Positions 42,317 through 51,680 of a DNA stretch of 64,000 bases are shown piece after piece (the first letter of the stretch is position 1; every line of letters starts with the position of its first letter). A program made the position numbers and the translations under genes. Below the pieces are notes generated by a model, which was not told the origin of the DNA, made no database searches, and worked only from the letters and a program-made list of their open reading frames with translations. This DNA is from Nesterenkonia salmonea (GTDB lineage: Bacteria > Actinomycetota > Actinomycetes > Actinomycetales > Micrococcaceae). The stretch covers positions 1 to 64,000 of the forward strand of contig NZ_VAVZ01000008.1 of assembly GCF_005771525.1 (NCBI RefSeq), given 5' to 3'.

Positions 42317-44724
42317 CGGAGCGCATCGGGTGGGAACGCGGGGTCCCCGCCCCAGGTCCAATCGCGGATCTCGGGCATGTCTTCGCCGTGCTCGCGGATG
42401 TAGCTGCGGTGCCGGATCAGGGCGTTGCGCAGCTGTTCCCGGGCGTGGGCGGAGACATCGCGCAGACGGGGCACCCGGTCGATGACGTCGATGGCGAGGT
42501 GGTAGCGGTCGATTTCGTTGAGGACACACATGTCGAACGGGGTAGTGGTGGTGCCCTCCTCCTGGTAGCCGTGGACGTGCAGGTTGCCATGGCCCTTTCG
42601 CCGGTAGGTCAGCCGGTGGATGAGCGCCGGGTAGCCGTGGTAGGCGAATACGACCGGGACGTTCGTGGTGAACAGGGCGTCGAAGTCCTGGTCGGAGAGC
42701 CCGTGCGGATGCGCCCGGTCGTCCTGCAGGCGCATCAGATCGACGACGTTGACCACCCGGATGCGCAGGTCCGGGAAGTGGCCTCTCAGGATTGTCACCG
42801 CGGCGAGGGTCTCCAGGGTCGGCACGTCGCCGGCGCAGGCCATGACCACATCGGGTTCCTGCCCGCCGTCGCTGCTGGCCCAGTCCCAGATGCCGATGCC
42901 CTTGGTGCAGTGCTCGATGGCCTGCTCCATGTCCAGGAACTGCAGCTGGGGCTGCTTGCCGGCGACGACGACGTTGACGTACTGGCGTCTGCGCAGGCAG
43001 TGATCTGCCACCGACAGCAGGGTGTTGGCATCCGGCGGCAGGTACACCCGGATCACGTCGGACTTCTTGTTCACCACATGGTCGATGAAGCCAGGGTCCT
43101 GGTGGGAGAACCCGTTGTGGTCCTGCCGCCAGACATGCGAGGTGAGCAGGTAGTTCAGGGACGCGATCGGGCGGCGCCAGGGGATGCCGTTGGTGGTGGA
43201 CAGCCACTTCGCGTGCTGGTTGAACATCGAGTCGACGATGTGGATGAACGCCTCGTAGCAGGAGAAGAGCCCGTGCCGGCCGGTGAGCAGGTAGCCCTCC
43301 AGCCAGCCCTGGACGGTGTGCTCGGAGAGGATCTCCATCACCCGCCCGTCCGGTGCCAGGTGATCGTCTCCGTCCAGGGTGGCCGCGTTCCAGGCGCGGC
43401 CGGTGACCTCGAGCACGGCGTCGAGCCGATTGGAGTTGTTCTCGTCCGGCGAGAACACCCGGAAGTCATCCATGTTGGCGGCCATCACGTCGCGCAGCAG
43501 GGTGCCGAGGACGCGGGTGGATTCCCCGGTAGCGGTGCCGGCGGTGTCCACGGGCACGGCGTAGTCGCGGAAATCGGGCATCCGCAGATCCTTCAGTAGA
43601 CCTCCACCGTTGCTGTGCGGGTTGGCGCTCATCCGGCGGGTGCCGGCCGGATGCAATGTGATCACTGATTCAACCGGGGCGCCGGTGCGGTCGAAGAGCT
43701 CCTCGGGACGGTAGCTGCGCATCCACTGTTCGAGGATGGCGAGGTGGTCGTCGTTCTCCCTGGCCTGGGCGAAGGGCACCTGATGGGCGCGCCAGGTCCC
43801 CTCGACCTGCTTCCCGTCTACTTCCTCCGGTCCGGTCCACCCCTTCGGAGAGCGCAGGACGATCATCGGCCAGCGCGGCCGCTGCGTGTCTCCGGCGCGC
43901 ACCCGGCTCTTGATCTGGCCGATCCTGTCGAGGCACGCGTCCAGGGCGCGGGCGAAGTCCTGGTGCATCCGCGCCGGGTCCTCGCCCTCGACGTAGTACG
44001 GGGTGTGCCCGTAGCCGCGCAGCAGATGGTCGAGCTCCTCCGGGCTGATCCGCGCCAGCACCGTGGGGTTGGCGATCTTGTACCCGTTCAGGTGCAGGAT
44101 CGGCAGCACCGTCCCGTCCCGGGCAGGGTTGACGAACTTGTTGGACTGCCAGCTCGCCGCCAGCGGCCCGGTCTCCGCCTCCCCGTCGCCGACCACCGCG
44201 GCGACGATCAGGTCCGGGTTGTCGAACGCCGCCCCATAGGCGTGCGAGAGGGCGTAGCCTAGCTCACCGCCCTCGTGGATCGACCCGGGGGTCTCAGGTG
44301 CGACGTGGCTGGGGATACCGCCGGGGAAGGAGAACTGCCGGAACAGGCGCCGCATCCCGTCGGCATCCTGGGTGATCTCCGGGTAGGCCTCCGTGTAGGT
44401 GCCCTCCAGCCATGCCGCCGCGACCGGACCGGGGCCACCATGACCCGGACCCATGACGTAGATGGTGTCCAGATCGCGCTCCATGATCGCCCGGTTCAGA
44501 TGGGCGTAGACGAAGTTCAGCCCCGGAGTGGTGCCCCAATGCCCGAGCAGCCTGGGCTTGATGTGCTCTGGCAGCAACGGCTCCCGCAACAGCGGGTTGT
44601 CCAGCAGGTAGATCTGGCCCACCGAGAGGTAATTCGCCGCTCGCCACCAGGCGTGGATGCGCTCGAGCTGGTCGGCGTTGAGCACCGCATCGTCGGCACC
44701 GATCGTAGCAGAGTGGGGGTTCAT
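42313..44724 (-). CDS. xfp: Phosphoketolase (xylulose-5-phosphate/fructose-6-phosphate)
   Basis: 803 residues from the ATG at 44724. Signatures are [13 protein letters not shown] near residue 28, G-P-G-H-G-G-P-G near 80 and the thiamine-diphosphate site [10 protein letters not shown] near 165. Splits xylulose-5-P (and fructose-6-P) into acetyl phosphate plus glyceraldehyde-3-P (or erythrose-4-P). It supplies acetyl phosphate to AckA, encoded 300 bases upstream. The xfp start lacks a good Shine-Dalgarno and overlaps the stop of a small ORF, so its translation is probably coupled. Confidence 0.95.
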   Translation of the reverse strand: MNPHSATIGADDAVLNADQLERIHAWWRAANYLSVGQIYLLDNPLLREPLLPEHIKPRLLGHWGTTPGLNFVYAHLNRAIMERDLDTIYVMGPGHGGPGPVAAAWLEGTYTEAYPEITQDADGMRRLFRQFSFPGGIPSHVAPETPGSIHEGGELGYALSHAYGAAFDNPDLIVAAVVGDGEAETGPLAASWQSNKFVNPARDGTVLPILHLNGYKIANPTVLARISPEELDHLLRGYGHTPYYVEGEDPARMHQDFARALDACLDRIGQIKSRVRAGDTQRPRWPMIVLRSPKGWTGPEEVDGKQVEGTWRAHQVPFAQARENDDHLAILEQWMRSYRPEELFDRTGAPVESVITLHPAGTRRMSANPHSNGGGLLKDLRMPDFRDYAVPVDTAGTATGESTRVLGTLLRDVMAANMDDFRVFSPDENNSNRLDAVLEVTGRAWNAATLDGDDHLAPDGRVMEILSEHTVQGWLEGYLLTGRHGLFSCYEAFIHIVDSMFNQHAKWLSTTNGIPWRRPIASLNYLLTSHVWRQDHNGFSHQDPGFIDHVVNKKSDVIRVYLPPDANTLLSVADHCLRRRQYVNVVVAGKQPQLQFLDMEQAIEHCTKGIGIWDWASSDGGQEPDVVMACAGDVPTLETLAAVTILRGHFPDLRIRVVNVVDLMRLQDDRAHPHGLSDQDFDALFTTNVPVVFAYHGYPALIHRLTYRRKGHGNLHVHGYQEEGTTTTPFDMCVLNEIDRYHLAIDVIDRVPRLRDVSAHAREQLRNALIRHRSYIREHGEDMPEIRDWTWGGDPAFPPDALR

Positions 44725-44900
44725 CGGTTCATCGCTTTCTCTGCTGGGGATCTGCGTTGGACGAGGGATCTGCGTTGGATCGAGCGGTTGCCGGCGACGG
44801 CTGCCGGGCGCCGCTGGGCACGGATGAATCGCCCTCTCAGTGTTGAGGAGTTCTGTTCGCGGGGTTCTCGCCAGTTGGCTGGGGCTGGTTGTTTCAGCAT
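44721..44900 (-). CDS. Small Arg-rich ORF translationally coupled to xfp (59 aa)
   Basis: ATG at 44900, 6 bases after a perfect AAGGAGG (44907-44913). The frame runs 59 codons and its TGA overlaps the xfp ATG (ATGA at 44721-44724). The protein is rich in Arg, Gln and Pro, with an internal repeat I-Q-R-R-S-L / V-Q-R-R-S-P encoded by an 18-base tandem repeat (15-base identical cores at 44747-44761 and 44765-44779). No family recognised. The excellent ribosome site and coupling suggest either a real small protein or a leader that sets xfp translation. Confidence 0.6.
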   Translation of the reverse strand: MLKQPAPANWREPREQNSSTLRGRFIRAQRRPAAVAGNRSIQRRSLVQRRSPAEKAMNR

Positions 44901-45024
44901 AGAACACCTCCTTAAACTCTGCCGGTGAGATGTCGGTGAGGTAGCTGTGCATATTGAGTGAGAGACCGGAAGCGATCGAGCATCCGCGTGAACGCGCTGT
45001 GCGGAAGCTCAGGCGCGTTGAACG

Positions 45025-46137
45025 TCAGCGATTCACGACGGCAATGGACTGCCGTGCGATCTCACGTTCCTCGTTGGTGGGAACGACGAGTACGGCCACG
45101 CGAGAGCTGCCCGCGGAGATTACACGCGGTTCGGTTCCAGGCGCCTGGTTCAGTCCCGGGTCGATCTGGATGCCGAGATCCTCGAGACCGGCCAGCGTTG
45201 CAGCGCGTGTCGCAGCGGAGTTCTCGCCGACGCCGGCGGTGAACACAACAGCGTCGGCACCGCCCAGCTGGGCGAGATACGCGCCGAGATAATGACGCAC
45301 TCGGTGGTGGTAGATCTCGAGAGCCGCTGCTGCCCTGTCGTCTCCGGTGACCGCAGCGGACTGAATCTCCCGCATGTCCCCACTGCCTGTGAGCCCCTGC
45401 AGGCCGCTTTCGCGGGTGAGCATCGTTTCCAGTTCGTCCCACCCGGCTCCACCTTGGCCCAGACGCAGGATGACCCCAGGGTCGAGGTCCCCGGCGCGGT
45501 TACCCATCACGAGGCCCTCAAGCGGTGTCATCCCCATTGACGTCTCTACGGAGCGGCCGGCGGACATCGCGCATGCGGATGCTCCGTTGCCGAGGTGGAA
45601 GAGAATGAGCCGTAGCTCAGAGAGCGGACGCCCAAGCAACTCGGCGGCGCGGGCAGAGACGTACTGGTAGGAGATGCCATGGAAGCCATAACGGCGGATG
45701 CCGTGCCGCTCGATGACCTTGGAGGGAAGCGCGTACCCCGACGAAGCCGGCGGGAGCGTCTGGTGGAAGGCGGTGTCGAAGACGGCGACAGCGGGGGTGC
45801 CCGGAAACGCCACGCGGGTGGCGTGGATTCCAGCGAGGTTGACTGGATTGTGCAGGGGCGCGAGAGCGGAGAGCTCGTCGATCTGTTTCTCTACGTCATC
45901 CGTGACGAGGGTGGCCTCGGTGAACCGCGTGCCGCCATGTACCACCCGGTGACCGATGATCGAGATGTTCTCGTGCTCGAGGGTGGCGAGGATCGAACCC
46001 ACCGCCTCCGCGTGGCCGGATCCCGCCGTGCCGAGTCGCTCCACAGCGCCACCGCGGATCTCCTCACCGGAGCTCCCCTCGATGAGCTTCCACTTGACCG
46101 AGGATGAACCCGCATTGATCACCAGAACGACGCTCAT
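45025..46137 (-). CDS. ackA: Acetate kinase
   Basis: 370 residues from the ATG at 46137. Motifs are I-N-A-G-S-S-S-V-K-W-K at the start, H-R-V-V-H-G-G near residue 70, F-D-T-A-F-H near 120, Y-G-F-H-G near 148 and H-L-G-N-G-A-S near 180. Converts acetyl phosphate from Xfp (or from acetyl-CoA) to acetate with ATP formation. Together with xfp it forms a short ATP-yielding pathway. No phosphotransacetylase gene is in the window. Confidence 0.95.
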   Translation of the reverse strand: MSVVLVINAGSSSVKWKLIEGSSGEEIRGGAVERLGTAGSGHAEAVGSILATLEHENISIIGHRVVHGGTRFTEATLVTDDVEKQIDELSALAPLHNPVNLAGIHATRVAFPGTPAVAVFDTAFHQTLPPASSGYALPSKVIERHGIRRYGFHGISYQYVSARAAELLGRPLSELRLILFHLGNGASACAMSAGRSVETSMGMTPLEGLVMGNRAGDLDPGVILRLGQGGAGWDELETMLTRESGLQGLTGSGDMREIQSAAVTGDDRAAAALEIYHHRVRHYLGAYLAQLGGADAVVFTAGVGENSAATRAATLAGLEDLGIQIDPGLNQAPGTEPRVISAGSSRVAVLVVPTNEEREIARQSIAVVNR

Positions 46138-46232
46138 GCCCTGCGCTTCACCAGCCTCGCCGTTGCCATAGTCGTCGGAGTCTAGCACCGGGTCTGGAGC
46201 GCGCTTCTCGACGCGGTCACATCGGTGTGCTT

Positions 46233-47597
46233 TCATAGTGTGAAGACCTGGTTCTGCCGTGGAACGACTGCTTGCCATGCGAGGTCACGGTCTATCCGGG
46301 CGCGGAATGTGTCCGCGGCCTGGGGCTCACCGTGGACGATGAAGACTTTCTCCGGTGCCTGGCGGAATCCTGAGAGCCACCTCATCAGTTCAGCGGCGTC
46401 TGCATGTGCTGATAGTCCGGGAAGGTTCGCCACTTCTGCCTTGATAGGTATCCAGTCGCCATGGATCTTGAGGTCATGGGCGCCCTCGAGGAGGGCGCGT
46501 CCGCGTGTTCCTGCGGCTTGGAATCCCGCCAGCAGGATGGTGTTCGGCTCATCAGGCCCGAACGCTTTGAGGTGGTGCAGGATTCTGCCGCCGGTCGCCA
46601 TACCACTGGCAGAGATGACGATTTTTGGCTCGCTGTTACGTGAAATGCGTTTCGACTCTTCGGGATCGCGGGTGTAGGTGGCGATGTTGCACACTGCCTC
46701 GCAGGTCTGGGGGTCCAGGCGGTGGTCGTGCGGATGAGCATGCAGGAGATCGCTGGCGTTGATGGCCATCGGACTGTCGAGGTAAATCGGGACAGCGGGC
46801 AGTCGACCTGATCGGCGCAGACTCCACAGGTGGTACAGAAGGGTCTGCGCGCGCCCGACGGCAAAGGAGGGGATGAGCACGGTTCCGCCTCGTCGTATTG
46901 TGCGTTCCACGACATCGGCCAAGGTCTCTGCGGTGTGGGAGGCATCATGAAGACGGTCGCCGTAGGTCGACTCGATCACCACATAGTCTGCCTCGCGGAC
47001 CGGGGCGGGATCGATCATCACCGGGTCGCCGTATCTGCCCAGATCCCCTGAGAACACGATCCGCCGATCACCCCAGTGAATATCGACAGTGGCTGCCCCC
47101 AGGATGTGTCCTGCGCGACGGAACTGGACCGTGGCGCCTTTGGGCGTCTGGAGCGGTTCGTTGAACGGGTAGGTGATGAAGGCGTCGAGGGCACGCTGTG
47201 CATCCCGTGAGTCGTAGAGCGGAAGCGCCGGTGAGTGCTTGGACTTCTTGATGCGGTTCAGGAACGCGGCCTCCTGCTCTTGGAGCCAGGCGCTGTCTGT
47301 GAGGATCAGCTCAGCGACGTCTCGTGTTGCTTCGGTGCAGATGATCGGACCTGTGAATCCTTCGCGGATCAGCCTGGGCAGATACCCGGTGTGGTCGAGG
47401 TGGGCATGGGTGAGGATCACCGCATCGATGCTGGGTGCTTCGACCGGCAGCGGTTTCCAGTTGAGTTCACGTAGGTTCTTCTGGCCCTGGAAGAGCCCGC
47501 AATCTATCAGGATCCGGCTGCCGTCATGTTCCAGGAGGTGTTTGGAGCCGGTGACCGTTCCTGCCCCGCCGAGGGAGGTGAGCGTCAATCCTGCCAT
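46233..47597 (-). CDS. MBL-fold beta-CASP ribonuclease-like protein
   Basis: 454 residues, start preceded by AAGGAG. Zn-binding H-A-H-L-D-H-T at 64-70, V-F-S-G-D-L-G near 175, then the beta-CASP part with S-A-S-G-M-A-T-G-G-R near 345 and L-S-A-H-A-D near 400, ending with V-H-G-E-P. This is the CPSF/RNase J-like 'RNA specificity factor' group. Predicted to cut or trim RNA in the cytosol. Its place within the fermentation cluster hints at post-transcriptional control, which is inference. Confidence 0.85.
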   Translation of the reverse strand: MAGLTLTSLGGAGTVTGSKHLLEHDGSRILIDCGLFQGQKNLRELNWKPLPVEAPSIDAVILTHAHLDHTGYLPRLIREGFTGPIICTEATRDVAELILTDSAWLQEQEAAFLNRIKKSKHSPALPLYDSRDAQRALDAFITYPFNEPLQTPKGATVQFRRAGHILGAATVDIHWGDRRIVFSGDLGRYGDPVMIDPAPVREADYVVIESTYGDRLHDASHTAETLADVVERTIRRGGTVLIPSFAVGRAQTLLYHLWSLRRSGRLPAVPIYLDSPMAINASDLLHAHPHDHRLDPQTCEAVCNIATYTRDPEESKRISRNSEPKIVISASGMATGGRILHHLKAFGPDEPNTILLAGFQAAGTRGRALLEGAHDLKIHGDWIPIKAEVANLPGLSAHADAAELMRWLSGFRQAPEKVFIVHGEPQAADTFRARIDRDLAWQAVVPRQNQVFTL

Positions 47598-47624
47598 AGG
47601 GGTCTCCTTACGAGTTTGCTGTTG

Positions 47625-48152
47625 TTATTCGAGACGGTCGAGGATGTATTGGGTTCTCTGCTCCGGGGCAAGGACCGGAACCGCTTCGACTGGCACCGGC
47701 AGTGACGAATAGACCTCGGTCAGCAGCTCGTGGATACGCTGCTGCGCCTGGGTGTCCTCGGTGCGCGCATAGTCGGCGGCTAGCGGAAGAAGGTCGAGGA
47801 TGAAGGTCTTTCTATACGGTACGTGGGGAAGAGCCTGAAGCAGCCGCGAGTCCGGTTCCAGGTCAAGGAAGCGGTAGTACGCGAGGGAATCAGGCAGAGC
47901 GCGGTCCAGGAACACCGTCTCCTGTGGATCCAGTTCGGCTTCCTGCTCCAGCTGCATCTGGAGGACTCCGCGCTGGAAGTCCATCTGCTTGGCCCGGATC
48001 TCAGCCACTGTCTGTCCAGTCGTGGCGTGCTGAAGATCGATGTAGTGGCGCGCGTGTTCGATCGTGGTCGAGTAGCCCAGCCCGCTGAGCATATTCACTG
48101 TCGTGGTCTTTCCTGAGCTGGGGCCGCCGGTGATCACATACCAGTTGTTCAT
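47625..48152 (-). CDS. Small P-loop ATP-binding protein (AAA_28/NadR-kinase-like)
   Basis: 175 residues, start preceded by AAGGAG. P-loop G-G-P-S-S-G-K-T-T-T at 9-18, then T-T-I-E-H-A-R-H-Y-I-D and V-F-L-D-R-A-L-P-D-S near residue 80, as in NadR-type nicotinamide riboside kinase-like and AAA_28 proteins. A kinase acting on a small metabolite is likely. It lies 27 bases upstream of the beta-CASP gene, same strand. Confidence 0.7.
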   Translation of the reverse strand: MNNWYVITGGPSSGKTTTVNMLSGLGYSTTIEHARHYIDLQHATTGQTVAEIRAKQMDFQRGVLQMQLEQEAELDPQETVFLDRALPDSLAYYRFLDLEPDSRLLQALPHVPYRKTFILDLLPLAADYARTEDTQAQQRIHELLTEVYSSLPVPVEAVPVLAPEQRTQYILDRLE

Positions 48153-48176
48153 GCTCTCCTTTCAAAGAGGTGTGGT

Positions 48177-48611
48177 TTATCGTCCGCGTTTGATCATCAG
48201 GACTACCGCGAGAGTCAGAGCCAGCACGAACATGGCGGCGATGAACCACACGAAGTCTGAGCTGATGGCGATATTGCTGTACAAGAAGCGTCCGAACGCG
48301 ACCAGAATCCCGGCGGCCGTGCCGAGGTAGAGCCACAGTATCCGGGCCGAGAGCAGATAGATGCCGATTCCCAGCAGAACGATGCCGAACCCGGTGATGA
48401 ACCTACCCCATGTGGGGAAGACAACGCCCAGCCACTCCAGGAAGGCTGGTGGCAGGGTGGTGGTGTCGATGCCGGAGAACCGGATGTCTTCGGGCAGCAG
48501 CGGGGGTCGCAGCACCATGAAGTACAGGCCAGTACCTAGGGTGAAGACGCTGAGAACAATTGTGACTGCACCACTGAGAAGATCCTTGTTGACAGTCTGT
48601 GAGGTTGGCAT
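48177..48611 (-). CDS. Unknown four-helix membrane protein
   Basis: 144 residues from the ATG at 48611, with four hydrophobic helices (about 15-35, 65-85, 90-110 and 118-138) and a basic K-R-G-R end. No family recognised. Start lies 24 bases upstream of the P-loop gene's start side in the same direction, so they are probably co-transcribed. Confidence 0.6.
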   Translation of the reverse strand: MPTSQTVNKDLLSGAVTIVLSVFTLGTGLYFMVLRPPLLPEDIRFSGIDTTTLPPAFLEWLGVVFPTWGRFITGFGIVLLGIGIYLLSARILWLYLGTAAGILVAFGRFLYSNIAISSDFVWFIAAMFVLALTLAVVLMIKRGR

Positions 48612-48714
48612 CGCATGGTCCTGACGTTGTTGCTCATAGGGTTGAGGGTTTTTCTCAGCGTCCACCAGCTGCAGACAGGCCAGTTGAGGCACAACGGCAT
48701 CTGACACCGCTCTT

Positions 48715-49011
48715 CTAGTGTTGTCCTGAGTGGGAGCTGCCTTTGTCCTTCGGGCCGGCCTTGCCGCCGTGGCCCCCATGGCCTTTGTGCATGAACAGGT
48801 GCATCAGCATCATGGCGATGATGCCGAGGTACGGCAGAGCAGCCAGCACATGGGGCCAGTGGTCCACGAGGAGGTAAATAATAATGCCGGAGACCGCCAA
48901 TGCCACAACGGCCCAGGCATATAGCGGCGTGCCCCCTGTGCGCTGCGGGGTTCTTTCCTCTTCGTGCTGGTGGTGCTGGTGTTCATCGTGGTTGAAATCA
49001 GGTGCGCTCAC
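48715..49011 (-). CDS. DUF2933 His-rich membrane protein
   Basis: 98 residues from a GTG that overlaps the GAPDH stop by four bases. N-terminal H-D-E-H-Q-H-H-Q-H-E-E-E, two membrane helices, then H-L-F-M-H-K-G-H-G-G-H-G-G-K and terminal H-S-G-Q-H. DUF2933 proteins tend to occur near metal- and especially copper-handling genes, and the His clusters fit metal binding. Coupling to GAPDH plus the upstream CopR-like box points to copper. Confidence 0.75.
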   Translation of the reverse strand: MSAPDFNHDEHQHHQHEEERTPQRTGGTPLYAWAVVALAVSGIIIYLLVDHWPHVLAALPYLGIIAMMLMHLFMHKGHGGHGGKAGPKDKGSSHSGQH

Positions 49012-50057
49012 GAGGCCACCCCCGAATCTCTGAGAAAGTCCTGGCGCATACCGAGGGTCTCATCGGTGATTGTCATCGACGCCCCGGCCTGCCGGACACT
49101 GCCGGTGAGGGCGCGGATGGCGTCGATGGTCTCCGGAACCACGATGGCCTCATTGCAGACCTGATAGGTGAGAAATGCCTCGTTGCCACTGACCGTGACC
49201 AGGTCCTCCCAAATGGCGACTTCCCACATGTCGCCGCGGGGCCGGCCGAGGTCCCGCATCAGCTCAACGGTCGAGTTGAGAGCGGTCAGCCCGTCGGACA
49301 TGCGGATGAATGCGATGCGTGAATCCCCCCGGAGAGCCTCAAGAACCTCTTCGGTGCTCGCCTCACGGGTCAGCTGCAGTGTCCAATAATGGTTATGCGT
49401 CTGGGTGTGGGAGCCTTTTGCGGCAATGGTGATGACATCCAAGTCCGGCAGCACGGTCTGCGCGTCGGGTCCTTGGTGCGAAGGAATCTTCTGCTCGGGG
49501 ACCACAGTATTCATGATCCCGCCCAGATGGGACTCCCAGGGGTCTGTGGCGCGCCGAAAGAGCACCCCGCGTGCCCGCAACAGCAGGTCGGCGTCGTCGA
49601 GGGCTCCCAGGACTCGGACGATACTGGTCGTGTTGCACGAGACGACCCGGGTGCTTTCCCGGTCGAGTGCGCTTTCGTAGTTCGCACTAGCGACGAAGGA
49701 GTGACCAGTGGTTTCGTGCGCTTCACCGCCCTGCAGGACGATCTTGAGTCCAGCGGAGCGGTATCGTTCAATATTCTTGGCAGCGACATGTTTCGGGGTG
49801 GAGTCCACAACGACGTCCGAACCATCCAGGAGCTCACCGAAGGAACCCTGCACTGGGATCCCCTGGGCGACCATCTCCGGCTGGGCCTGCTCAGTGGCTG
49901 CGTAGATCGGTATGCGCCCGGCTGCTGAGGCTATACGCCAGTCGCTGGTGATATCAGCGGCCCCGGTGAGTTCCATATCGGGTTGCAGAAGCACAGCATC
50001 CGCTACCCTTTTGCCGATGACGCCGTAACCATTGACCGCTACACGTATCTTGTTCAT
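49008..50057 (-). CDS. gap: Type II (archaeal-type) glyceraldehyde-3-phosphate dehydrogenase
   Basis: 349 residues, GAGG seven bases before the ATG. Matches the archaeal NAD(P)-GAPDH: V-A-V-N-G-Y-G-V-I-G-K-R-V-A-D-A-V at the start, Q-G-G-E near 110, the catalytic C141 in V-S-C-N-T-T, and a Y-Q-V-C-N-E-A-I-V-V-P-E-T-I-D-A end. It differs from the ordinary bacterial GapA, which has S-C-T-T-N. Oxidises glyceraldehyde-3-P, the other product of Xfp. A CopR-like box lies 248 bases upstream. A 24-codon frame that stops 10 bases before the ATG might be a leader. Confidence 0.9.
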   Translation of the reverse strand: MNKIRVAVNGYGVIGKRVADAVLLQPDMELTGAADITSDWRIASAAGRIPIYAATEQAQPEMVAQGIPVQGSFGELLDGSDVVVDSTPKHVAAKNIERYRSAGLKIVLQGGEAHETTGHSFVASANYESALDRESTRVVSCNTTSIVRVLGALDDADLLLRARGVLFRRATDPWESHLGGIMNTVVPEQKIPSHQGPDAQTVLPDLDVITIAAKGSHTQTHNHYWTLQLTREASTEEVLEALRGDSRIAFIRMSDGLTALNSTVELMRDLGRPRGDMWEVAIWEDLVTVSGNEAFLTYQVCNEAIVVPETIDAIRALTGSVRQAGASMTITDETLGMRQDFLRDSGVAS

Positions 50058-50254
50058 TGCTGTACCTCATTCATCTTCGGTCATCGGCTGTCGACCTGCT
50101 CGTTTCCCCGACGTTGCCATGAACGTGCTTTTCAAGAACATGGGACTTCGTCGAAGAACGAGCGGCCGGCGTTGCATTGTGCACCTGAACTCATCCGAGC
50201 TACCCAGAGTGGTGTTGCATGACTTTTACTGCCGGGAATCCTGGACTTTTCGGT

Positions 50255-50348
50255 GCAATTGTCATTAAACCGGAACATCACCCGATGGTCAGACACCATC
50301 TGCCGATCTTCAGAGAATCTTCATCAAAACTCCATTACGCCCAAGGGT
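50255..50348. repeat. 94-bp duplicated promoter segment, copy upstream of the GAPDH gene
   Basis: Matches 54006-54099 without gaps at 83 of 94 positions; the distal 49 bases (50300-50348 versus 54051-54099) are identical. It lies 197 bases upstream of the GAPDH start, in the same orientation relative to the gene as the other copy has to pflB. Confidence 0.9.
50306..50323 (-). promoter_or_regulatory. CopR-like direct-repeat box upstream of the GAPDH-DUF2933 genes
   Basis: On the minus strand TGAAGAT-TCTC-TGAAGAT, an exact 7-base direct repeat with 11-base period, the spacing favoured by OmpR/PhoB-type dimers. The C. glutamicum CopR box, as I recall it, is a tandem TGAAGATTT with the same period. 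The -35-like place of the pflB copy reads TTTAAT here. Confidence 0.6.
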
Positions 50349-50798
50349 CATCCGCTCTTGACGCTGCGCGGCTGGCCCTCGACGTTCGAGCAGATGACCT
50401 GCCTCCCCAACAGGCTGAACACCCCGAGCATTCGAGGACCGTCGTCGCTCCCTGACTGCCGAGTCTGAGTTCTCATCCCCGCCGGCCGCGCCCGGATGGG
50501 TTCTCGCTCGGATCGATGAGGCCATGCACACCATGATGACCCAGTACCTCGGACACACCCGATACCTGGTCCGTGGCACGGACCACAGACTCGGGGTCGC
50601 ATTGCACCTGAGAGCGAGGTACCCCGATCACGATGCTGGTGCGCACATCGGAGGTTCTCACCTGCCTTTGCCCGCTGTCGCAGACCCGTCGGAAGGCTTG
50701 AGGGATTAGGAGCAGGCGTTCATTGCCTCCTCACGTCGCTGGACTGGCGCTATGGTGAGCGGCAGTCGGTAGAGGTGTCCAGCAGGCAGCACGGGCGG
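50349..50798. other. Non-coding or decayed stretch between the GAPDH promoter and pflA
   Basis: No gene I can support. A minus-strand frame at 50473-50661 shows a faint AsnC/Lrp-like ligand-domain pattern (S-I-V-I-G-V-P, then G-V-S-E-V-L-G-H-H-G-V-H-G-L-I-D) and might be a relic, but it has no helix-turn-helix and no start context. Confidence 0.3.
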
Positions 50799-51680
50799 TC
50801 AGTGAGTCACCAAGCCGTGCGCGCGGAACTGTTCCCGCACCCGCTCGGTGAGCTCCGGCGCCGGCGGTGAGGTGTCCCCCAAAGCATACGGCCGGCCTAG
50901 CGTCGCCCACTTGTCCCGGCCCATCTGGTGGAAGGGCAGCACCTCCACCCGGGTCACCGTGGACAGGGTCGCAGCATAGGCGGCGACCGGCTCGACATTC
51001 TCCGCGGCGTCGGTCAGCTCCGGTACCAGCACGAACCTGATCCACAGCTCCACTCCGGCAGCCACGACTCGCCGTCCGAAATCCAGGGTGGGGCCAAGCG
51101 CCCGGCCGGTGACGCGGGTGTAGGTCGACTCGATCCCGGACTTCACATCCAGCAGGACCAGGTCAGTGTTCGCGAGCATCTCCTCGGTGCAGGCGGTGCC
51201 CAGGAACCCGGAGGTATCGATCGCTGTGTGCACACCCATCGCCTGCGCACCTGCCAGAATCCGGGCCGCGAACACCGGCTGCATGAGCACCTCACCGCCG
51301 GAGAGCGTCAGCCCGCCGCCGGTGGCCGCTAACACAGGGCGGTAGCGGCGTACCAGCGCGAGCAGATCCTCGGCGCTGACGGCCTGCCCATCGCGCATCC
51401 GCAAGGTGTCGGGGTTCTGGCAGTACAAGCAGCGCAGCGGGCATCCGGCCAGGAACACCACCAGCCGGGTGCCCGGTCCGTCGACTGCGGTGGACAGCTC
51501 CCAGGAGTGGATCGATCCCAGCTCGCCGACCCGCATCGCCTCGAGCCGCTTCTCGCGCGGCAGTGTCGTCTCCGCGAGCCCCGCCAACCCTGTCCCCGCT
51601 AACCGGTGCTCGGGTGCGTCGAATCCCTCGATCGCCAGGGCCGACTGGTCAGTGACCGGCAGGGCGGACAGTGTGCTCAT
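50799..51680 (-). CDS. pflA: Pyruvate formate-lyase activating enzyme (radical SAM)
   Basis: 293 residues from the ATG at 51680, overlapping the pflB stop (ATGA). Radical-SAM cluster C-P-L-R-C-L-Y-C near residue 80, S-G-G-E near 125, and the L-P-F-H-Q-M-G end typical of PflA. An N-terminal extension of about 55 residues precedes the usual start of the fold. Installs the glycyl radical on PflB and is oxygen-sensitive. Confidence 0.93.
   Translation of the reverse strand: MSTLSALPVTDQSALAIEGFDAPEHRLAGTGLAGLAETTLPREKRLEAMRVGELGSIHSWELSTAVDGPGTRLVVFLAGCPLRCLYCQNPDTLRMRDGQAVSAEDLLALVRRYRPVLAATGGGLTLSGGEVLMQPVFAARILAGAQAMGVHTAIDTSGFLGTACTEEMLANTDLVLLDVKSGIESTYTRVTGRALGPTLDFGRRVVAAGVELWIRFVLVPELTDAAENVEPVAAYAATLSTVTRVEVLPFHQMGRDKWATLGRPYALGDTSPPAPELTERVREQFRAHGLVTH

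Noticed and set aside
42301-43599. Long plus-strand open frame (432 codons) opposite xfp
   Set aside because: It is the antisense shadow of phosphoketolase, which has full family motifs. The shadow has low-complexity V/G/D-rich composition and no ribosome site.
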